Source: Pontibacillus salipaludis (GTDB lineage: Bacteria; Bacillota; Bacilli; Bacillales; BH030062). Taken from it: a stretch of DNA of 64,000 nucleotides. The DNA is taken from NCBI RefSeq assembly GCF_014642405.1, contig NZ_BMIN01000019.1, forward strand, positions 24,520 to 88,519, written 5' to 3'. The notes under the pieces were generated by a model that made no database searches, had not been told where the DNA came from, and worked only from the letters and a program-made list of their open reading frames with translations. This document shows, piece by piece, positions 25,645-34,531 of this stretch. A program made the translations under genes and the position numbers. The number at the start of each line of letters is the position of its first letter. Position 1 is the stretch's first letter.

Positions 25645-25975
25645 AGTGACTAAAGCGAGCGCGGAGTTGCGAAAGAGGGGATCGAAGTGACTAAAGCGAA
25701 TGTGGAGTTGCGAAAGAAGAGGAGGAAGTGACTAAAAATGAGCTCGGAGTTGCGAAAGAGGGGATCGAAGTGACTAAAGCGAGCGCGGAGTTGCGAAAGA
25801 GGGGATCTAAGTGACTAAAGCGAGTGCGGAGTTACGAAAGAAGAGGTCGAAGTGACTAAAAACGAGTGCGTAGTGACGAAAGAGAGGATCGAACTGACTA
25901 AAGGGAGCGAGGAGTTACGAAAGAAGAGACTGAAGTGATTAAAGAAGAATTTGAATTTACGAACGTCCGTGTGAA
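25645..25975. repeat. Phased array of about 20.5-nt half-units (41-42-nt units)
   Basis: The words AGTGACTAAAG and AGTTGCGAAAG alternate at starts 25645, 25665, 25686, 25706, 25727, 25748, 25769, 25789, 25810, 25830, 25851, 25872, 25893, 25913 and 25934: every step is 20 or 21 nt. The array degrades towards trpP. Period is not a multiple of three and open frames over it are artefacts. Confidence 0.85.
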
Positions 25976-26048
25976 TGCTCCGAAGGTAAAGTGGTTCTCT
26001 GTAATCAAAAAAGAGTGCGCTCCTTGTAAGGAACACACTCTTAACGTT

Positions 26049-26579
26049 TTATGCAGTTGCGATGCGGGATCGTTTTGAAATCTTTTCAACGATCGGGTAA
26101 ATAACCGTCATGGCTACTGTGTTGAATGCAGCTGTCGGAAGGACAATGGTTGCGTACATGATCATAAAGCTTCCTTCTACAAGACCAATAATGTTAACAG
26201 CTACAAATAGGAATATAGCTCCGCTAATTAGCGTACCTACAAGCGTTACACTTGCAGCAAGAACTTTTTTATTTGTAAATTTACCGGCAGCCAGTACAAT
26301 TCCGAAAGCGACAAGCGCTGTTAAAGGCTTATCGATTAAGTTTGCAATCTGACCTCCAGGTAATCCCGTAGTTAAAGCAGCAATCGCTCCCGTAACAAGG
26401 GATAGAAGCATTACATATTGGAACTTAGGAAATAGAATAATTCCGAGAAACATCATGATCAAGAGCATATCAGGCTTCATCCCATTCACAATAGGGGGAG
26501 CGAAAATATGCAATACAGCACCAATCCCAACAATTAACGACAACAATACCAACACACGCGTGTCTAGACGACTCTTCAC
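26049..26579 (-). CDS. trpP: Tryptophan transporter TrpP (YhaG)
   Basis: A 176-residue membrane protein (B. subtilis TrpP has 172) with about five hydrophobic segments, including PPIVNGMKPDMLLIMMFLGI and PGGQIANLIDKPLTALV. It resembles the small ECF/energy-independent tryptophan permease TrpP. Start is GTG with GAGGAGAG 7 bases upstream. The ribosome binding site is embedded in a (G/U)AG triplet array, pointing to translational control by TRAP, as known for B. subtilis trpP. serC, which neighbours it in B. subtilis, is absent. Confidence 0.88.
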   Translation of the reverse strand: MKSRLDTRVLVLLSLIVGIGAVLHIFAPPIVNGMKPDMLLIMMFLGIILFPKFQYVMLLSLVTGAIAALTTGLPGGQIANLIDKPLTALVAFGIVLAAGKFTNKKVLAASVTLVGTLISGAIFLFVAVNIIGLVEGSFMIMYATIVLPTAAFNTVAMTVIYPIVEKISKRSRIATA

Positions 26580-26586
26580 GTTACAT

Positions 26587-26609
26587 CTCTCCTCTTCTAA
26601 ACTAGTCTC
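26587..26609 (-). promoter_or_regulatory. TRAP-binding site over the trpP ribosome binding site
   Basis: On the transcript the sequence is GAG-AC-UAG-UU-UAG-AA-GAG-GA-GAG: five (G/U)AG triplets with exact 2-nt spacers, the last ones forming the Shine-Dalgarno sequence. Two more triplets (GAG, UAG) lie in the first codons. Confidence 0.75.
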
Positions 26610-26714
26610 AACTTACCTTCCAGCTGTGTCCTTTTGACCAACTGCGAAAGTCTGATTCTATTATAACAAAACTCTCTCGAAAGCTAAACATCTCAGATTC
26701 TGACAGCTCGAAGT

Positions 26715-27140
26715 CTAACCGATGTTTGCCGCAATATCTCCTGCGATCGTCTGTAGTTGCTCAGGAGAATATTCCTTTGAATGCTCTTCCCATTTCGCGC
26801 CAAATCCATCATTCTTCCCGTATCGAGGAATAAGATGAATATGTAGGTGGAATACAGACTGCCCGGCTGCTTCCTCGTTATTATTAAGCACGTTTAAACC
26901 AACAGGTTCGTAGGTTGCCTTAATCGCATTGGCGATCTTTGGAACACGAGCGAATACTTTCTCGGCTACGTCAGAAGACGTTTCATAAACGTTTTTTACG
27001 TGTTCTTTAGGGATAACAAGTGTATGCCCTTTTGTGACTTGGCTAATGTCTAGAAAAGCATACACATCTTCATCCTCATACACTTTCGCAGATGGAATCT
27101 CTCCATCACGAATTTTACAAAAGATACAAACTTGGCTCAT
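26715..27140 (-). CDS. hit: HIT-family nucleotide-binding protein Hit
   Basis: A 141-residue protein (B. subtilis Hit 145). The histidine triad HLHIH lies at residues 98-102 and an N-terminal CIFC (5-8) gives half of the zinc site. HIT proteins hydrolyse nucleotide phosphoramidates or dinucleotides. Start follows ATGGAGGAGATCAG. The conserved order hit divergent from ecsAB is kept but with a repeat unit between them. Confidence 0.93.
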   Translation of the reverse strand: MSQVCIFCKIRDGEIPSAKVYEDEDVYAFLDISQVTKGHTLVIPKEHVKNVYETSSDVAEKVFARVPKIANAIKATYEPVGLNVLNNNEEAAGQSVFHLHIHLIPRYGKNDGFGAKWEEHSKEYSPEQLQTIAGDIAANIG

Positions 27141-27256
27141 CTGATCTCCTCCATTTCAGCCCATGGCTATATTGTGTATATATCGTATCAGAAAATAGGA
27201 CAAGTTCCAATTTGCAAGACAGCAAATCAGGCTCCTTATATCATGTTTATGGGAAT

Positions 27257-27433
27257 GGGGCCATTACGTTTGTTGAGTGGAGGGGGTGTCTGGGGAACGA
27301 CTCGCTTTCCGCGGGCGAGCTGCCGAGCCTCCTCGTTCGCTACGCTCTCTGTGGGGTCTCGTCGACCTCTTTCTCCCGCAGGAGTCTCCCCGTTCCCCAG
27401 ACACCCCTTGCCATAAGGGATATGAATGGCCCC
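27257..27433 (-). repeat. Dispersed stem element, copy D (GGGGCC-type ends)
   Basis: Ends GGGGCCATT / AATGGCCCC, a variant of the GGTCCG class. Arms GGGGTGTCTGGGGAACG and CGTTCCCCAGACACCCC pair perfectly. First half of a composite unit with D2. Confidence 0.87.
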
Positions 27434-27472
27434 GTAGCTTTAGCTTCCGGGAAGAATTTCAGATGTGGCTAT

Positions 27473-27647
27473 GTTTCCGTTACTTCTAATATGGATGGGT
27501 GGTTCGGGAAATTGCGAGACTCCTGTGGCAGTCGGAGCCTAGGGGAGACCCCGGAGGGAGCGTTAGCGAGTGAGGAGGCTCCCCAGCTCGCCACGGAAAG
27601 CGAGTGATTTCCCGAACCACCTTACGCTGAATCAAGCAAACGGAAAC
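27473..27647 (+). repeat. Dispersed stem element, copy D2 (GTTTCCG-type)
   Basis: Ends GTTTCCG / CGGAAAC; arms GGTGGTTCGGGAAAT and ATTTCCCGAACCACC pair. 39 bp after D, opposite orientation. Confidence 0.88.
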
Positions 27648-27655
27648 ATTCTCTG

Positions 27656-28070
27656 CTATATAACAACTAATAAAAACCAAAAAGCAGAGTGCCTCATAAG
27701 AGACACCCTGCCTGTAAGAAGGTTTGGGAGACGTTGGTATCCTTAACGGATGTTTGGGAAACACTTTGGCACGCGTGGGGTTGCCACTAGTGTACAGAGA
27801 TCATCGGAATGGACTCTGTAGAATCGTGTCTAAAGCTCGCGAATATACCTGCTGTCAACACCTCATTTAGTGAATGCGTGTTTTTATAAAGCTCTTACCA
27901 GATGGTGGAGTTTATCTCAGCTTGGTCTTTCACAGACACCTCATTTCAAATTTTAAGAAGAACTTAAACCTTGAACGTAGTGAACAGTGATTTGCTCCTG
28001 GACAACGTCTCCCGTTGCCTTCAAGAGTATTATGAGCAGAATGGACAGGTCTTATACAAAAAAGTAACGA
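27656..28070. other. Gene-poor region between repeat D2 and ecsA
   Basis: About 415 bp without a supported gene. It contains two similar words (TTTGGGAGAC at about 27724, TTTGGGAAAC near 27755) and two copies of ACACCTCATTT (near 27859 and 27939). No ribosome binding site-linked frame or terminator was found. Confidence 0.5.
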
Positions 28071-28075
28071 TTTTT

Positions 28076-28104
28076 TTGGCAAAGTGTCAGGGGAATGATA
28101 AAAT
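28076..28104 (+). promoter_or_regulatory. ecsAB promoter (SigA-like)
   Basis: TTGGCA (28076-28081), 17-bp spacer, TAAAAT (28099-28104): 5 of 6 matches at each hexamer, 25 bp upstream of the ecsA start. Confidence 0.65.
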
Positions 28105-28128
28105 TTGGAGAAGAAGAGAGGGATACAA

Positions 28129-28872
28129 ATGAAATCACTATTACATATTCAAGATCTTGTAGGTGGATACACGCACAAAAACGTTTTACACGGCATTTCA
28201 TTTGATATACAGCCGGGTGAAATTGTTGGCTTAATTGGATTAAATGGTGCCGGTAAAAGTACAACAATTAAACATATTATTGGATTGATGCAAGCGAAAC
28301 AAGGAAGTGTCACAGTTAACGGAAAAACGTTTCAGGAGGACCCTGAGGGGTATAGAAGTCAATTTTCCTATATTCCAGAGATGCCGATTCTATATGAAGA
28401 GTTAACTCTTCGGGAACACCTTCGTTTGACTGCAATGGCGTATGGATTAACAGAAGAGGTTTTTGAAAAGCGCTTACAGCCATTGCTGAAGGAATTTCGT
28501 TTGGAGAAGAAATTAGATTTCTTTCCTGTGCATTTCTCTAAAGGGATGCGACAGAAAGTCATGATTATGTGTGCCTTTTTAGTGGAGCCTTCTTTATATA
28601 TTGTGGATGAGCCTTTTGTTGGGTTGGATCCGTTAGGTATTCAATCGTATTTGCAGTTAATGAACGAGATGAAAGACCAGGGTGCAGGCGTACTCATGTC
28701 GACACATATACTAGCCACAGCGGAACGTTATTGTGATCGATTTGTTATTCTTCATGACGGAGAAATTCGTGCAAAAGGAACGCTTGAAGAACTGCGAAAG
28801 TCTTTCTCTATGCCAGATGCGACGTTAGATGATCTCTACGTGCAGCTTACAAAGGAAGATGATGATGCTTAA
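28129..28872 (+). CDS. ecsA: ABC transporter ATP-binding protein EcsA
   Basis: A 247-residue ATPase, the exact B. subtilis EcsA length. Walker A GLNGAGKST (37-45), signature FSKGMRQKV (about 138-146), Walker B LYIVDEPFVGLDP. With EcsB it forms an exporter needed for secretion, intramembrane proteolysis by RasP and competence. ATG at 28129 follows GAGAGGGATACAA. It overlaps ecsB by about 8 bp. Confidence 0.94.
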   Translation: MKSLLHIQDLVGGYTHKNVLHGISFDIQPGEIVGLIGLNGAGKSTTIKHIIGLMQAKQGSVTVNGKTFQEDPEGYRSQFSYIPEMPILYEELTLREHLRLTAMAYGLTEEVFEKRLQPLLKEFRLEKKLDFFPVHFSKGMRQKVMIMCAFLVEPSLYIVDEPFVGLDPLGIQSYLQLMNEMKDQGAGVLMSTHILATAERYCDRFVILHDGEIRAKGTLEELRKSFSMPDATLDDLYVQLTKEDDDA

Positions 28873-30085
28873 GATTGATCCTCAAAAGCTGTGGCGGGGC
28901 AGGCTCGACTCTCATACAAAAGAGATGGGTCGCTATTTACGATTAATGTTCAATGATCATTTTTCTTTTGCTATGTTTTTCTTCTTAGCGGGTTTGACTT
29001 ATAATTACCAACAATGGTTGGCTACGTTAGACTCAAGTTTTCCAACGGCTCTTGTAATGGGAGTAGTTTTTGCGAGCCTTTTGACGTATAGTCCCATTCG
29101 TACATTTCTAAGGGAAGCTGACTTAGTCTTTTTACTCCCCGCTGAACATCGCTTAGCGAGCTTCTTTAGAAGCGGGATTCTTTATAGCTTCTTCTTACAA
29201 GTCTTTGGTTTGTTTTTTGTCGTTGTCGCTTTCGGTCCGCTTTATTTTACAACGTATTCAGGAAGGGCAACATCTGAATTTGTTTTATTTGGAATTGTGA
29301 TTTTGATTCTAAAAGGATGGAACACGCTCTCTCATTGGTGGGAATTGAATAGCCGATTTGGAATGAGTGGATTCATTGATCCAATATTGCGCTTTTTATT
29401 AAACGGGCTGACGATTTTCTTCTTTGTTCGAGGAGACTGGATATTTGCAGGAGTAACCACCACCCTTTTCTTCGCTGTGATGATGTATGACTACACCTTA
29501 GCTAAGAAGCGTAAAGGCATTGCTTGGGACTTGTTAATTCAAAAGGATCAGCAGCGCATGCAAGTGTTTTATCGAATTGCCAATATGTTCACTGATGTAC
29601 CACACCTAAAGAATAGTGTGAAGAAGCGACATTGGCTCGTTCGTCTAATTAAAAAACCGATTCCGTTTTCAAGTGATAAGACATTTGATTACTTGTACAG
29701 AATTACGTTTATCAGAAGTAGTGATTACTTAGGGTTATACATTCGTCTAGTTCTAATTGGCGGGGCTTTCGTCTATTTTGTGCCGAACATTTGGATGAAA
29801 ATTGCGTTTAGCTTCTTGTTTCTTTACTTAAGTGGCTTTCAGATGGTTACGCTTTGGCACCATCATAGAGACGTATTGTGGCTTGATCTTTATCCTTTGC
29901 GAATAGAATCGAGGAGGAAAGCTATTACGAAATGGCTATTCCAACTGTTGATGGTGAAAACGGCATTATTAGGGGTTGTTTTCCTGCTTCTAGGGAACCT
30001 AATGGGGTTAGCCATCGTATTAATAGGTGGGGCGCTATTTAGTTACTTTATGTCTCACAAGTATTTAACAAAACGATTAACATAA
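28865..30085 (+). CDS. ecsB: ABC transporter permease EcsB
   Basis: A 406-residue membrane protein (B. subtilis EcsB 408) with membrane segments at about residues 35-75, 110-160, 185-220 and four near the C-terminus. Three successive ATG codons (28859, 28862, 28865) lie inside the end of ecsA; the last is favoured by spacing to AAAGGA. Basic cytoplasmic loops such as LAKKRKG fit an inner membrane topology. It works with EcsA. Confidence 0.92.
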   Translation: MLKIDPQKLWRGRLDSHTKEMGRYLRLMFNDHFSFAMFFFLAGLTYNYQQWLATLDSSFPTALVMGVVFASLLTYSPIRTFLREADLVFLLPAEHRLASFFRSGILYSFFLQVFGLFFVVVAFGPLYFTTYSGRATSEFVLFGIVILILKGWNTLSHWWELNSRFGMSGFIDPILRFLLNGLTIFFFVRGDWIFAGVTTTLFFAVMMYDYTLAKKRKGIAWDLLIQKDQQRMQVFYRIANMFTDVPHLKNSVKKRHWLVRLIKKPIPFSSDKTFDYLYRITFIRSSDYLGLYIRLVLIGGAFVYFVPNIWMKIAFSFLFLYLSGFQMVTLWHHHRDVLWLDLYPLRIESRRKAITKWLFQLLMVKTALLGVVFLLLGNLMGLAIVLIGGALFSYFMSHKYLTKRLT

Positions 30086-30087
30086 AC

Positions 30088-30125
30088 GTAGCCGACCCTT
30101 GAAATACGATTGGGTCGGCTTTTTG
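30088..30125 (+). terminator. Terminator between ecsB and ecsC
   Basis: Stem AGCCGACCC / GGGTCGGCT with a T-run. It separates ecsC from ecsAB, so ecsC needs read-through or its own promoter. Confidence 0.88.
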
Positions 30126-30141
30126 TATAGGAGGAAGTGTA

Positions 30142-30855
30142 ATGAGAACGCCTTATGAAGAGAGAAAGTACCAGGAAGCCCTCCGCTTTGTAAAAGGGAT
30201 GGAGAAGAGGAGCTCGATTGTACAAAGGAAATCGAAGGTGATTCAAACTACCATGAACAATTGGGTGCCAGAGCGTATTCATAAAGTAGTGTCAGGAAGC
30301 GTAAAGCAAATGATTGAGCTTTCGTTAACAGGCTCTCATTATATCTATCCGATTCAAGTGAAGGATGCGTGGACATTGAAAGAGCGGGAGGAGCAAGTTG
30401 AAGAGAGATTAAAGTATTATAAGCGTACCGCCGCCTTAGAAGGAGCTGGGACAGGAGCTGGTGGCATTGTGTTAGGGGTAGCCGATTTTCCACTGCTCCT
30501 TAGTATAAAGATGAAGTTTCTTTTTGATACAGCTCGAATCTATGGGTTTTCGGTTGAGGAGTATGAAGAACGGCTTTTCGTACTGCATGTGTTTATGCTA
30601 GCTTTCTCAAGTGATGAGAAGCGTAAAGAGGTATTAAGGCGCGTGTTGAACTGGTCAAATGAAAAAGAGACGATAAAAGATGTGGACTGGAAGACGTTGC
30701 AACTAGAATACCGAGACTCGATTGATTTCGTGAAGATGTTACAGCTGATTCCTGGTTTTGGAGCTTTTGTAGGAGCTTGGGCAAATACGAAGCTGTTGGA
30801 ACAATTAGCGGAGACGGCTCAAAATGCGTACCGTCTCCGTTTAATGGGTTACTGA
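30142..30855 (+). CDS. ecsC: EcsC family protein
   Basis: A 237-residue protein (B. subtilis EcsC 236). The central segment GAGTGAGGIVLGVADFPLLL and the C-terminal LIPGFGAFVGAW are typical of the EcsC family, probably membrane associated. The start follows ATAGGAGGAAGTGTA. Its function is unknown. The end overlaps yhaA on the opposite strand by 7 bp. Confidence 0.88.
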   Translation: MRTPYEERKYQEALRFVKGMEKRSSIVQRKSKVIQTTMNNWVPERIHKVVSGSVKQMIELSLTGSHYIYPIQVKDAWTLKEREEQVEERLKYYKRTAALEGAGTGAGGIVLGVADFPLLLSIKMKFLFDTARIYGFSVEEYEERLFVLHVFMLAFSSDEKRKEVLRRVLNWSNEKETIKDVDWKTLQLEYRDSIDFVKMLQLIPGFGAFVGAWANTKLLEQLAETAQNAYRLRLMGY

Positions 30856-32027
30856 TGATTTTGTTGATAGACAACGTATGACTGAAATAGTGTTTTCGCA
30901 GCAATAGGAAGGGCGCGTTCATCAATATCAAATTTCGGATGGTGATGAGGATAAACGTGTCCTTCTTTTTGTGCGCCTGTAAAGAAAAAGGCACCAGGTC
31001 GCTCGAGAATGTAGTAGGAGAAATCCTCTCCTGTCATAACGGGCTCAACATAATGAGCTCTTTCTACGCCTGGTGTGTTAGATGCGCCTTCGATCACCAT
31101 CGCGGCTTCCTCAGGATGGTTCACGACTGGAGGATACCCTTTCATATAATTGAATTGATAACTTGCGTCGTGAGTGGTGCAAACTCCTTTAATGTGTTTT
31201 TCCATCTCGCGAATGACTAGCTCTTGAACATCAGGGCTAAACGTGCGAACGGTTCCTTTCAAGGTTGCTGTATCTGCGATTACGTTAAAAGTTGTACCGG
31301 CTTCGAATGTACCAACTGTTACCACTGCAGATTTTAATGGGTCGAGCTTGCGGCTCACAATTTGTTGGAGAGAAGTGACCAGTTCTGAGCCGATTACAAT
31401 GGAGTCCTTTGTCTGATGAGGCTGTGCCCCGTGGCCGCCTTGACCTTGAATCGTAATTTCAAAAGCATCTGCTCCGGCAAAGAAAGCTTCAGGAGCCGTT
31501 TCAATGGTTCCTACTGGTGTATTACTCCAAAGGTGCGTACCGAATACAGCATCAACGCCTTCAAGAGCCCCGGCCTCAACCATCTGTGTGGCGCCACCTG
31601 GTGGATTTTCCTCAGCATGTTGATGTAAGAAGATTATGGTACCTGGTATGTTCTCCTGGTGAGCCTTTAGGGCTTTGGCAAGGCACAGTAAAGAAGCGGT
31701 ATGTCCATCATGACCGCATGCGTGCATCACATTTGGTACTGTTGACTTGTAAGGGACATCTTTTTCATCTTGTATAGGAAGCGCATCAAAGTCAGCGCGT
31801 AACGCAACCGTCTTACCAGGTTTCCCGCCTTCTAATGTAGCCAGGATCCCATTTCCTCCGACTCCTGTCTGGTGGGGAATGTCTAATTCTTTATAGAAAT
31901 TTGAGATATACTTAGATGTTTCAGTTTCTTGGAATGATAATTCAGGGTGTTGATGCAGGTAACGGCGAATATCAACCATTTCGTCGTAATGAGCATCGAT
32001 GTCTTGTAAGATTTTTTGTAAGTCCAT
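30849..32027 (-). CDS. yhaA: M20-family amidohydrolase YhaA
   Basis: A 392-residue metallopeptidase-fold hydrolase (B. subtilis YhaA 396). Metal-binding motifs HACGHDGHTA (about residues 103-112) and HQHAEENPPGG (about 136-146) are present, with a His near the C-terminus (HPKFDIDE region). Such enzymes deacylate N-acyl amino acids or related amides. Start follows AAGGAGGGAAATCC. Confidence 0.9.
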   Translation of the reverse strand: MDLQKILQDIDAHYDEMVDIRRYLHQHPELSFQETETSKYISNFYKELDIPHQTGVGGNGILATLEGGKPGKTVALRADFDALPIQDEKDVPYKSTVPNVMHACGHDGHTASLLCLAKALKAHQENIPGTIIFLHQHAEENPPGGATQMVEAGALEGVDAVFGTHLWSNTPVGTIETAPEAFFAGADAFEITIQGQGGHGAQPHQTKDSIVIGSELVTSLQQIVSRKLDPLKSAVVTVGTFEAGTTFNVIADTATLKGTVRTFSPDVQELVIREMEKHIKGVCTTHDASYQFNYMKGYPPVVNHPEEAAMVIEGASNTPGVERAHYVEPVMTGEDFSYYILERPGAFFFTGAQKEGHVYPHHHPKFDIDERALPIAAKTLFQSYVVYQQNHQ

Positions 32028-32114
32028 GGATTTCCCTCCTTGTGTTAGCCATATTATAACAAAGACGAAAAACTATGAATATACAGACAACTTAAAAGCG
32101 TTAGAGGCGTATTA

Positions 32115-32290
32115 GGTCCGTTACTTTAATAACTGCTTTGAGCTGGATGGGGGACAACTCGCTTTCCTGCGGGGAGCTGGGAAGCCTCCTCGTTCGCTTT
32201 CGCTCTCTGTGGGGTCTCCCCTAGGCTCCTTACCCCGCGGGAGTCTCGCAGTCCCCCATCCAGCTCTGGCTTTAGCAGTGCGAACGGACC
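32115..32290 (-). repeat. Dispersed stem element, copy E (GGTCCG-type), solitary
   Basis: Ends GGTCCGTT / GAACGGACC; arms GAGCTGGATGGGGGAC and GTCCCCCATCCAGCTC pair perfectly. No partner element is found on either side. Confidence 0.88.
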
Positions 32291-32408
32291 GCCTATGAAT
32301 GCTTGCCAGTAACCATATTCTAATTGAGAGAGAGCCAATGCGAACTTGTTTTTTTTAGAAATAAGACTTAGTCAAAAAAGTAACGATGGATTTCATTTTG
32401 TTCACGCA

Positions 32409-32446
32409 AAAAAGCCGAACCGCATATGCGCAGTTCGGCTTTTTCG
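32409..32446 (-). terminator. Terminator of the ferritin-like gene
   Basis: Stem AGCCGAACYGCGCAT-type: AGCCGAAC pairs with GTTCGGCT around CGCATATGCGCA; T-run on the minus strand. Confidence 0.88.
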
Positions 32447-32462
32447 TTATAAAGAATTATCC

Positions 32463-32900
32463 TTATTGTAGACGTGGGTCTGCTAATAGACGGTCCATTT
32501 CTTCCATGTGGCCCGTTTCGTCTGCGATCATGTCGTCTAGTTTGACAACTAGCTCTGTGTAACCAAGTTCTTCAGCTTGCTCTTTGCGCTCTTCGTAACG
32601 ACGAATCGTGTCTTGTTCTGCGCGTTTAGCTTCTTCAAGCATATCTTTAACGTCTGATAGTTGTTTAACTTCAGCTGGTTTAGTAGTTGGTGTACCACCT
32701 AGAGTTTTAATCTTTTCAGCTAGGTAAAGTGCATGACCTTGTTCATCACCAATTTCAGATTCGAAGAATGGTTTTAACACTTGATAGTAAAGTCCTTGAA
32801 CGGTAGCAGCATTATATGTGTACATAATGCTTGCCGCATATTCGTGTGCTAAGTCTTCGTTTAAGCCATCAATTAGATTTTGTACTTTTTGATCCATCAT
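32463..32900 (-). CDS. Ferritin-like / bacterioferritin-type protein
   Basis: A 145-residue four-helix protein. Metal-ligand helices are visible: NEDLAHEYAASIMY (about residues 12-25), GDEQGHALYLAEKI (about 50-63), KRAEQDTIRRYEER and ADETGHMEEMDRLL near the C-terminus. These E and ExxH patterns fit a ferroxidase centre. Start ATG at 32900 follows AGGGGTG. It is unrelated in sequence detail to the ferritin-like gene at 2464, and stands alone. Confidence 0.82.
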   Translation of the reverse strand: MMDQKVQNLIDGLNEDLAHEYAASIMYTYNAATVQGLYYQVLKPFFESEIGDEQGHALYLAEKIKTLGGTPTTKPAEVKQLSDVKDMLEEAKRAEQDTIRRYEERKEQAEELGYTELVVKLDDMIADETGHMEEMDRLLADPRLQ

Positions 32901-33025
32901 AATCACCCCTGTTTAGATTTGTTCGTTGTGTATATCATGTCGCACAATATAAATGTACCCTGGTGAAAAAAAACTAAACATATGGTTCAAGGCTTAGTAA
33001 AATAGAGGGGGAGGAGAGGAATAGA

Positions 33026-33670
33026 ATGGAATCATACTTAAATTTTTCAAAAAAGCCTGTGTATATATCGGGGGCAGTCCTATTAGGATTATCGCTAACG
33101 TTAATGACCCTTGTTTTGACAGGGGAGGCTGGTTTGGTCGATGAATGGGCGGCTCAGTTTGCTGCAGGAGCTGGGGAGGAAGTGCACCAATTCTTTTCTG
33201 CGCTCACACCGCTTGGTTCAGGGAAAGTTCTTGGTCCTGTCGCGATTGTATTCGTGGTCCTTATTGGCTTACGAAAGAGAGACTGGCTTCAGGCGTTGAT
33301 GATGTTTATGGGTGTACTTGTGGGATACGGAGTCAATATCTTACTAAAAAGTGTTATTGCGAGAGAGCGACCAGTTGTAAATGAAGGGGTAGAAGGGTTT
33401 AGTTTTCCAAGTGGTCACGCTATGGTTTCGTTAATTTGCGCTGTATTGGCTTTTTATTTTCTGAGCAGACAGGCGAATTCTAAGATTTTGGTCGCGTCTA
33501 GTTCGGTCGTAGGTTTTACGCTTGTGTTATTAATCGGAGTGAGTAGAGTGTTTGAAGGCGCGCACTATCTATCGGATGTATTGGCGGGTTTTACGTTTGG
33601 CCTTGTTTTTGCAGGGGTGTGGATTATGGTGTACGAATGGATTGAAAAGAAAGCCAATCTCCGTCTATAG
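33026..33670 (+). CDS. PAP2-family phosphatase
   Basis: A 214-residue membrane protein with the complete PAP2 catalytic signature: K108-x6-R115-P116, P128-S-G-H131, and S173-R-x5-H180-x3-D184. Hydrophobic helices surround these. Members dephosphorylate undecaprenyl pyrophosphate, phosphatidic acid or phosphatidylglycerol phosphate at the outer membrane face. The particular lipid cannot be stated. The neighbour upstream is divergent and the LiaFSR-like operon is downstream in the same direction. Confidence 0.88.
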   Translation: MESYLNFSKKPVYISGAVLLGLSLTLMTLVLTGEAGLVDEWAAQFAAGAGEEVHQFFSALTPLGSGKVLGPVAIVFVVLIGLRKRDWLQALMMFMGVLVGYGVNILLKSVIARERPVVNEGVEGFSFPSGHAMVSLICAVLAFYFLSRQANSKILVASSSVVGFTLVLLIGVSRVFEGAHYLSDVLAGFTFGLVFAGVWIMVYEWIEKKANLRL

Positions 33671-33763
33671 ACGGAGGAGAAGACCACCCGGAGCATGTTC
33701 TAAAACGTAAGTAAAAGCGCTAAGATAAATGTAGAGTTAGGTTTTAGGAAAAGGGTGGTTAAA

Positions 33764-34522
33764 ATGAAACGCGTTAGTTTTACAAATTTTATCCTTGCAT
33801 TAGCGTTGATTATTGGTGGAACTTTCCTATTATTAGCGAATCTTGACGTTATTTCCCTGGAAATGTGGCAATTATTTTCTTATAGTTATCCTTTCATACT
33901 CCTTGTTGTTGGGCTAAAGTTCATCCTGGATAGTATACTTAAAAGAGATGACCATTGGGGGTTAGGTGTTTTAACTTCTGTGTTTGCTACTCTTCTTATT
34001 ATGGATCGTTTTGAATGGATTACCTTTACAGCGGGGGATATATGGTTACTGTGGCCTTTGATCCTTGTCATTATTGGTTTTAGGATCTTCCTTTCAAAAG
34101 GTACGAAGCCTAAAGTTGAAATCATATTTGATGACGATCATCATGATGAAAGTTTCAAAAGAAAGAAAAGTGCGATAGGAGACTACTCTTTTACGAACAG
34201 TGATTGGGCAGTGGAACCAATGAACTTATGGAATGCGGTTGGAGATTACAAGTTCGATTTTACAAAGGCGTTTATTCCTGAGAAAGACACTCCCTTTAAG
34301 CTTTCAGGAATTGTTGGGGATGTGAAGATTCTAATGCCTGAGAACGTAGCTTTTCGAGTAGAGGCAAATGTGAAGACAGGAGATATACGAATCCTTGACC
34401 AAAAGGCAGACGGGTTTAACCGTGTGATGAGTTACCAGACACCTGATTATGAAACTTCAACACGCAAAGTTACATTCTATATTAACTTAAAAGTCGGCAA
34501 TATACGCCTGGACCGAGTGTAG
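33764..34522 (+). CDS. liaF: LiaF-like membrane regulator of a two-component system
   Basis: A 252-residue protein with four N-terminal membrane segments (about residues 8-25, 35-55, 65-85, 93-110) and a C-terminal soluble beta-rich domain with repeated GDY and GDI turns (IVGDVKILMPENVAF, TGDIRIL), the LiaF/YvqF C-terminal domain. LiaF keeps LiaS-LiaR inactive until cell-envelope stress. ATG at 33764 follows AAGGGTGGTT. It is coupled to the next gene. Confidence 0.85.
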   Translation: MKRVSFTNFILALALIIGGTFLLLANLDVISLEMWQLFSYSYPFILLVVGLKFILDSILKRDDHWGLGVLTSVFATLLIMDRFEWITFTAGDIWLLWPLILVIIGFRIFLSKGTKPKVEIIFDDDHHDESFKRKKSAIGDYSFTNSDWAVEPMNLWNAVGDYKFDFTKAFIPEKDTPFKLSGIVGDVKILMPENVAFRVEANVKTGDIRILDQKADGFNRVMSYQTPDYETSTRKVTFYINLKVGNIRLDRV

Positions 34523-34531
34523 GTGATGAGG

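Noticed and set aside
25645..25975. CRISPR array
   Set aside because: No unique spacers of constant length between long identical repeats; words are about 11 nt and intervening text is itself repeated; no cas genes.
25815..26089. Minus-strand frames over the phased array
   Set aside because: The 20-21-nt period is not in register with codons, and composition is unlike the neighbours.
27092..27764. Frames over elements D and D2
   Set aside because: Repeat artefact overlapping hit and non-coding sequence.
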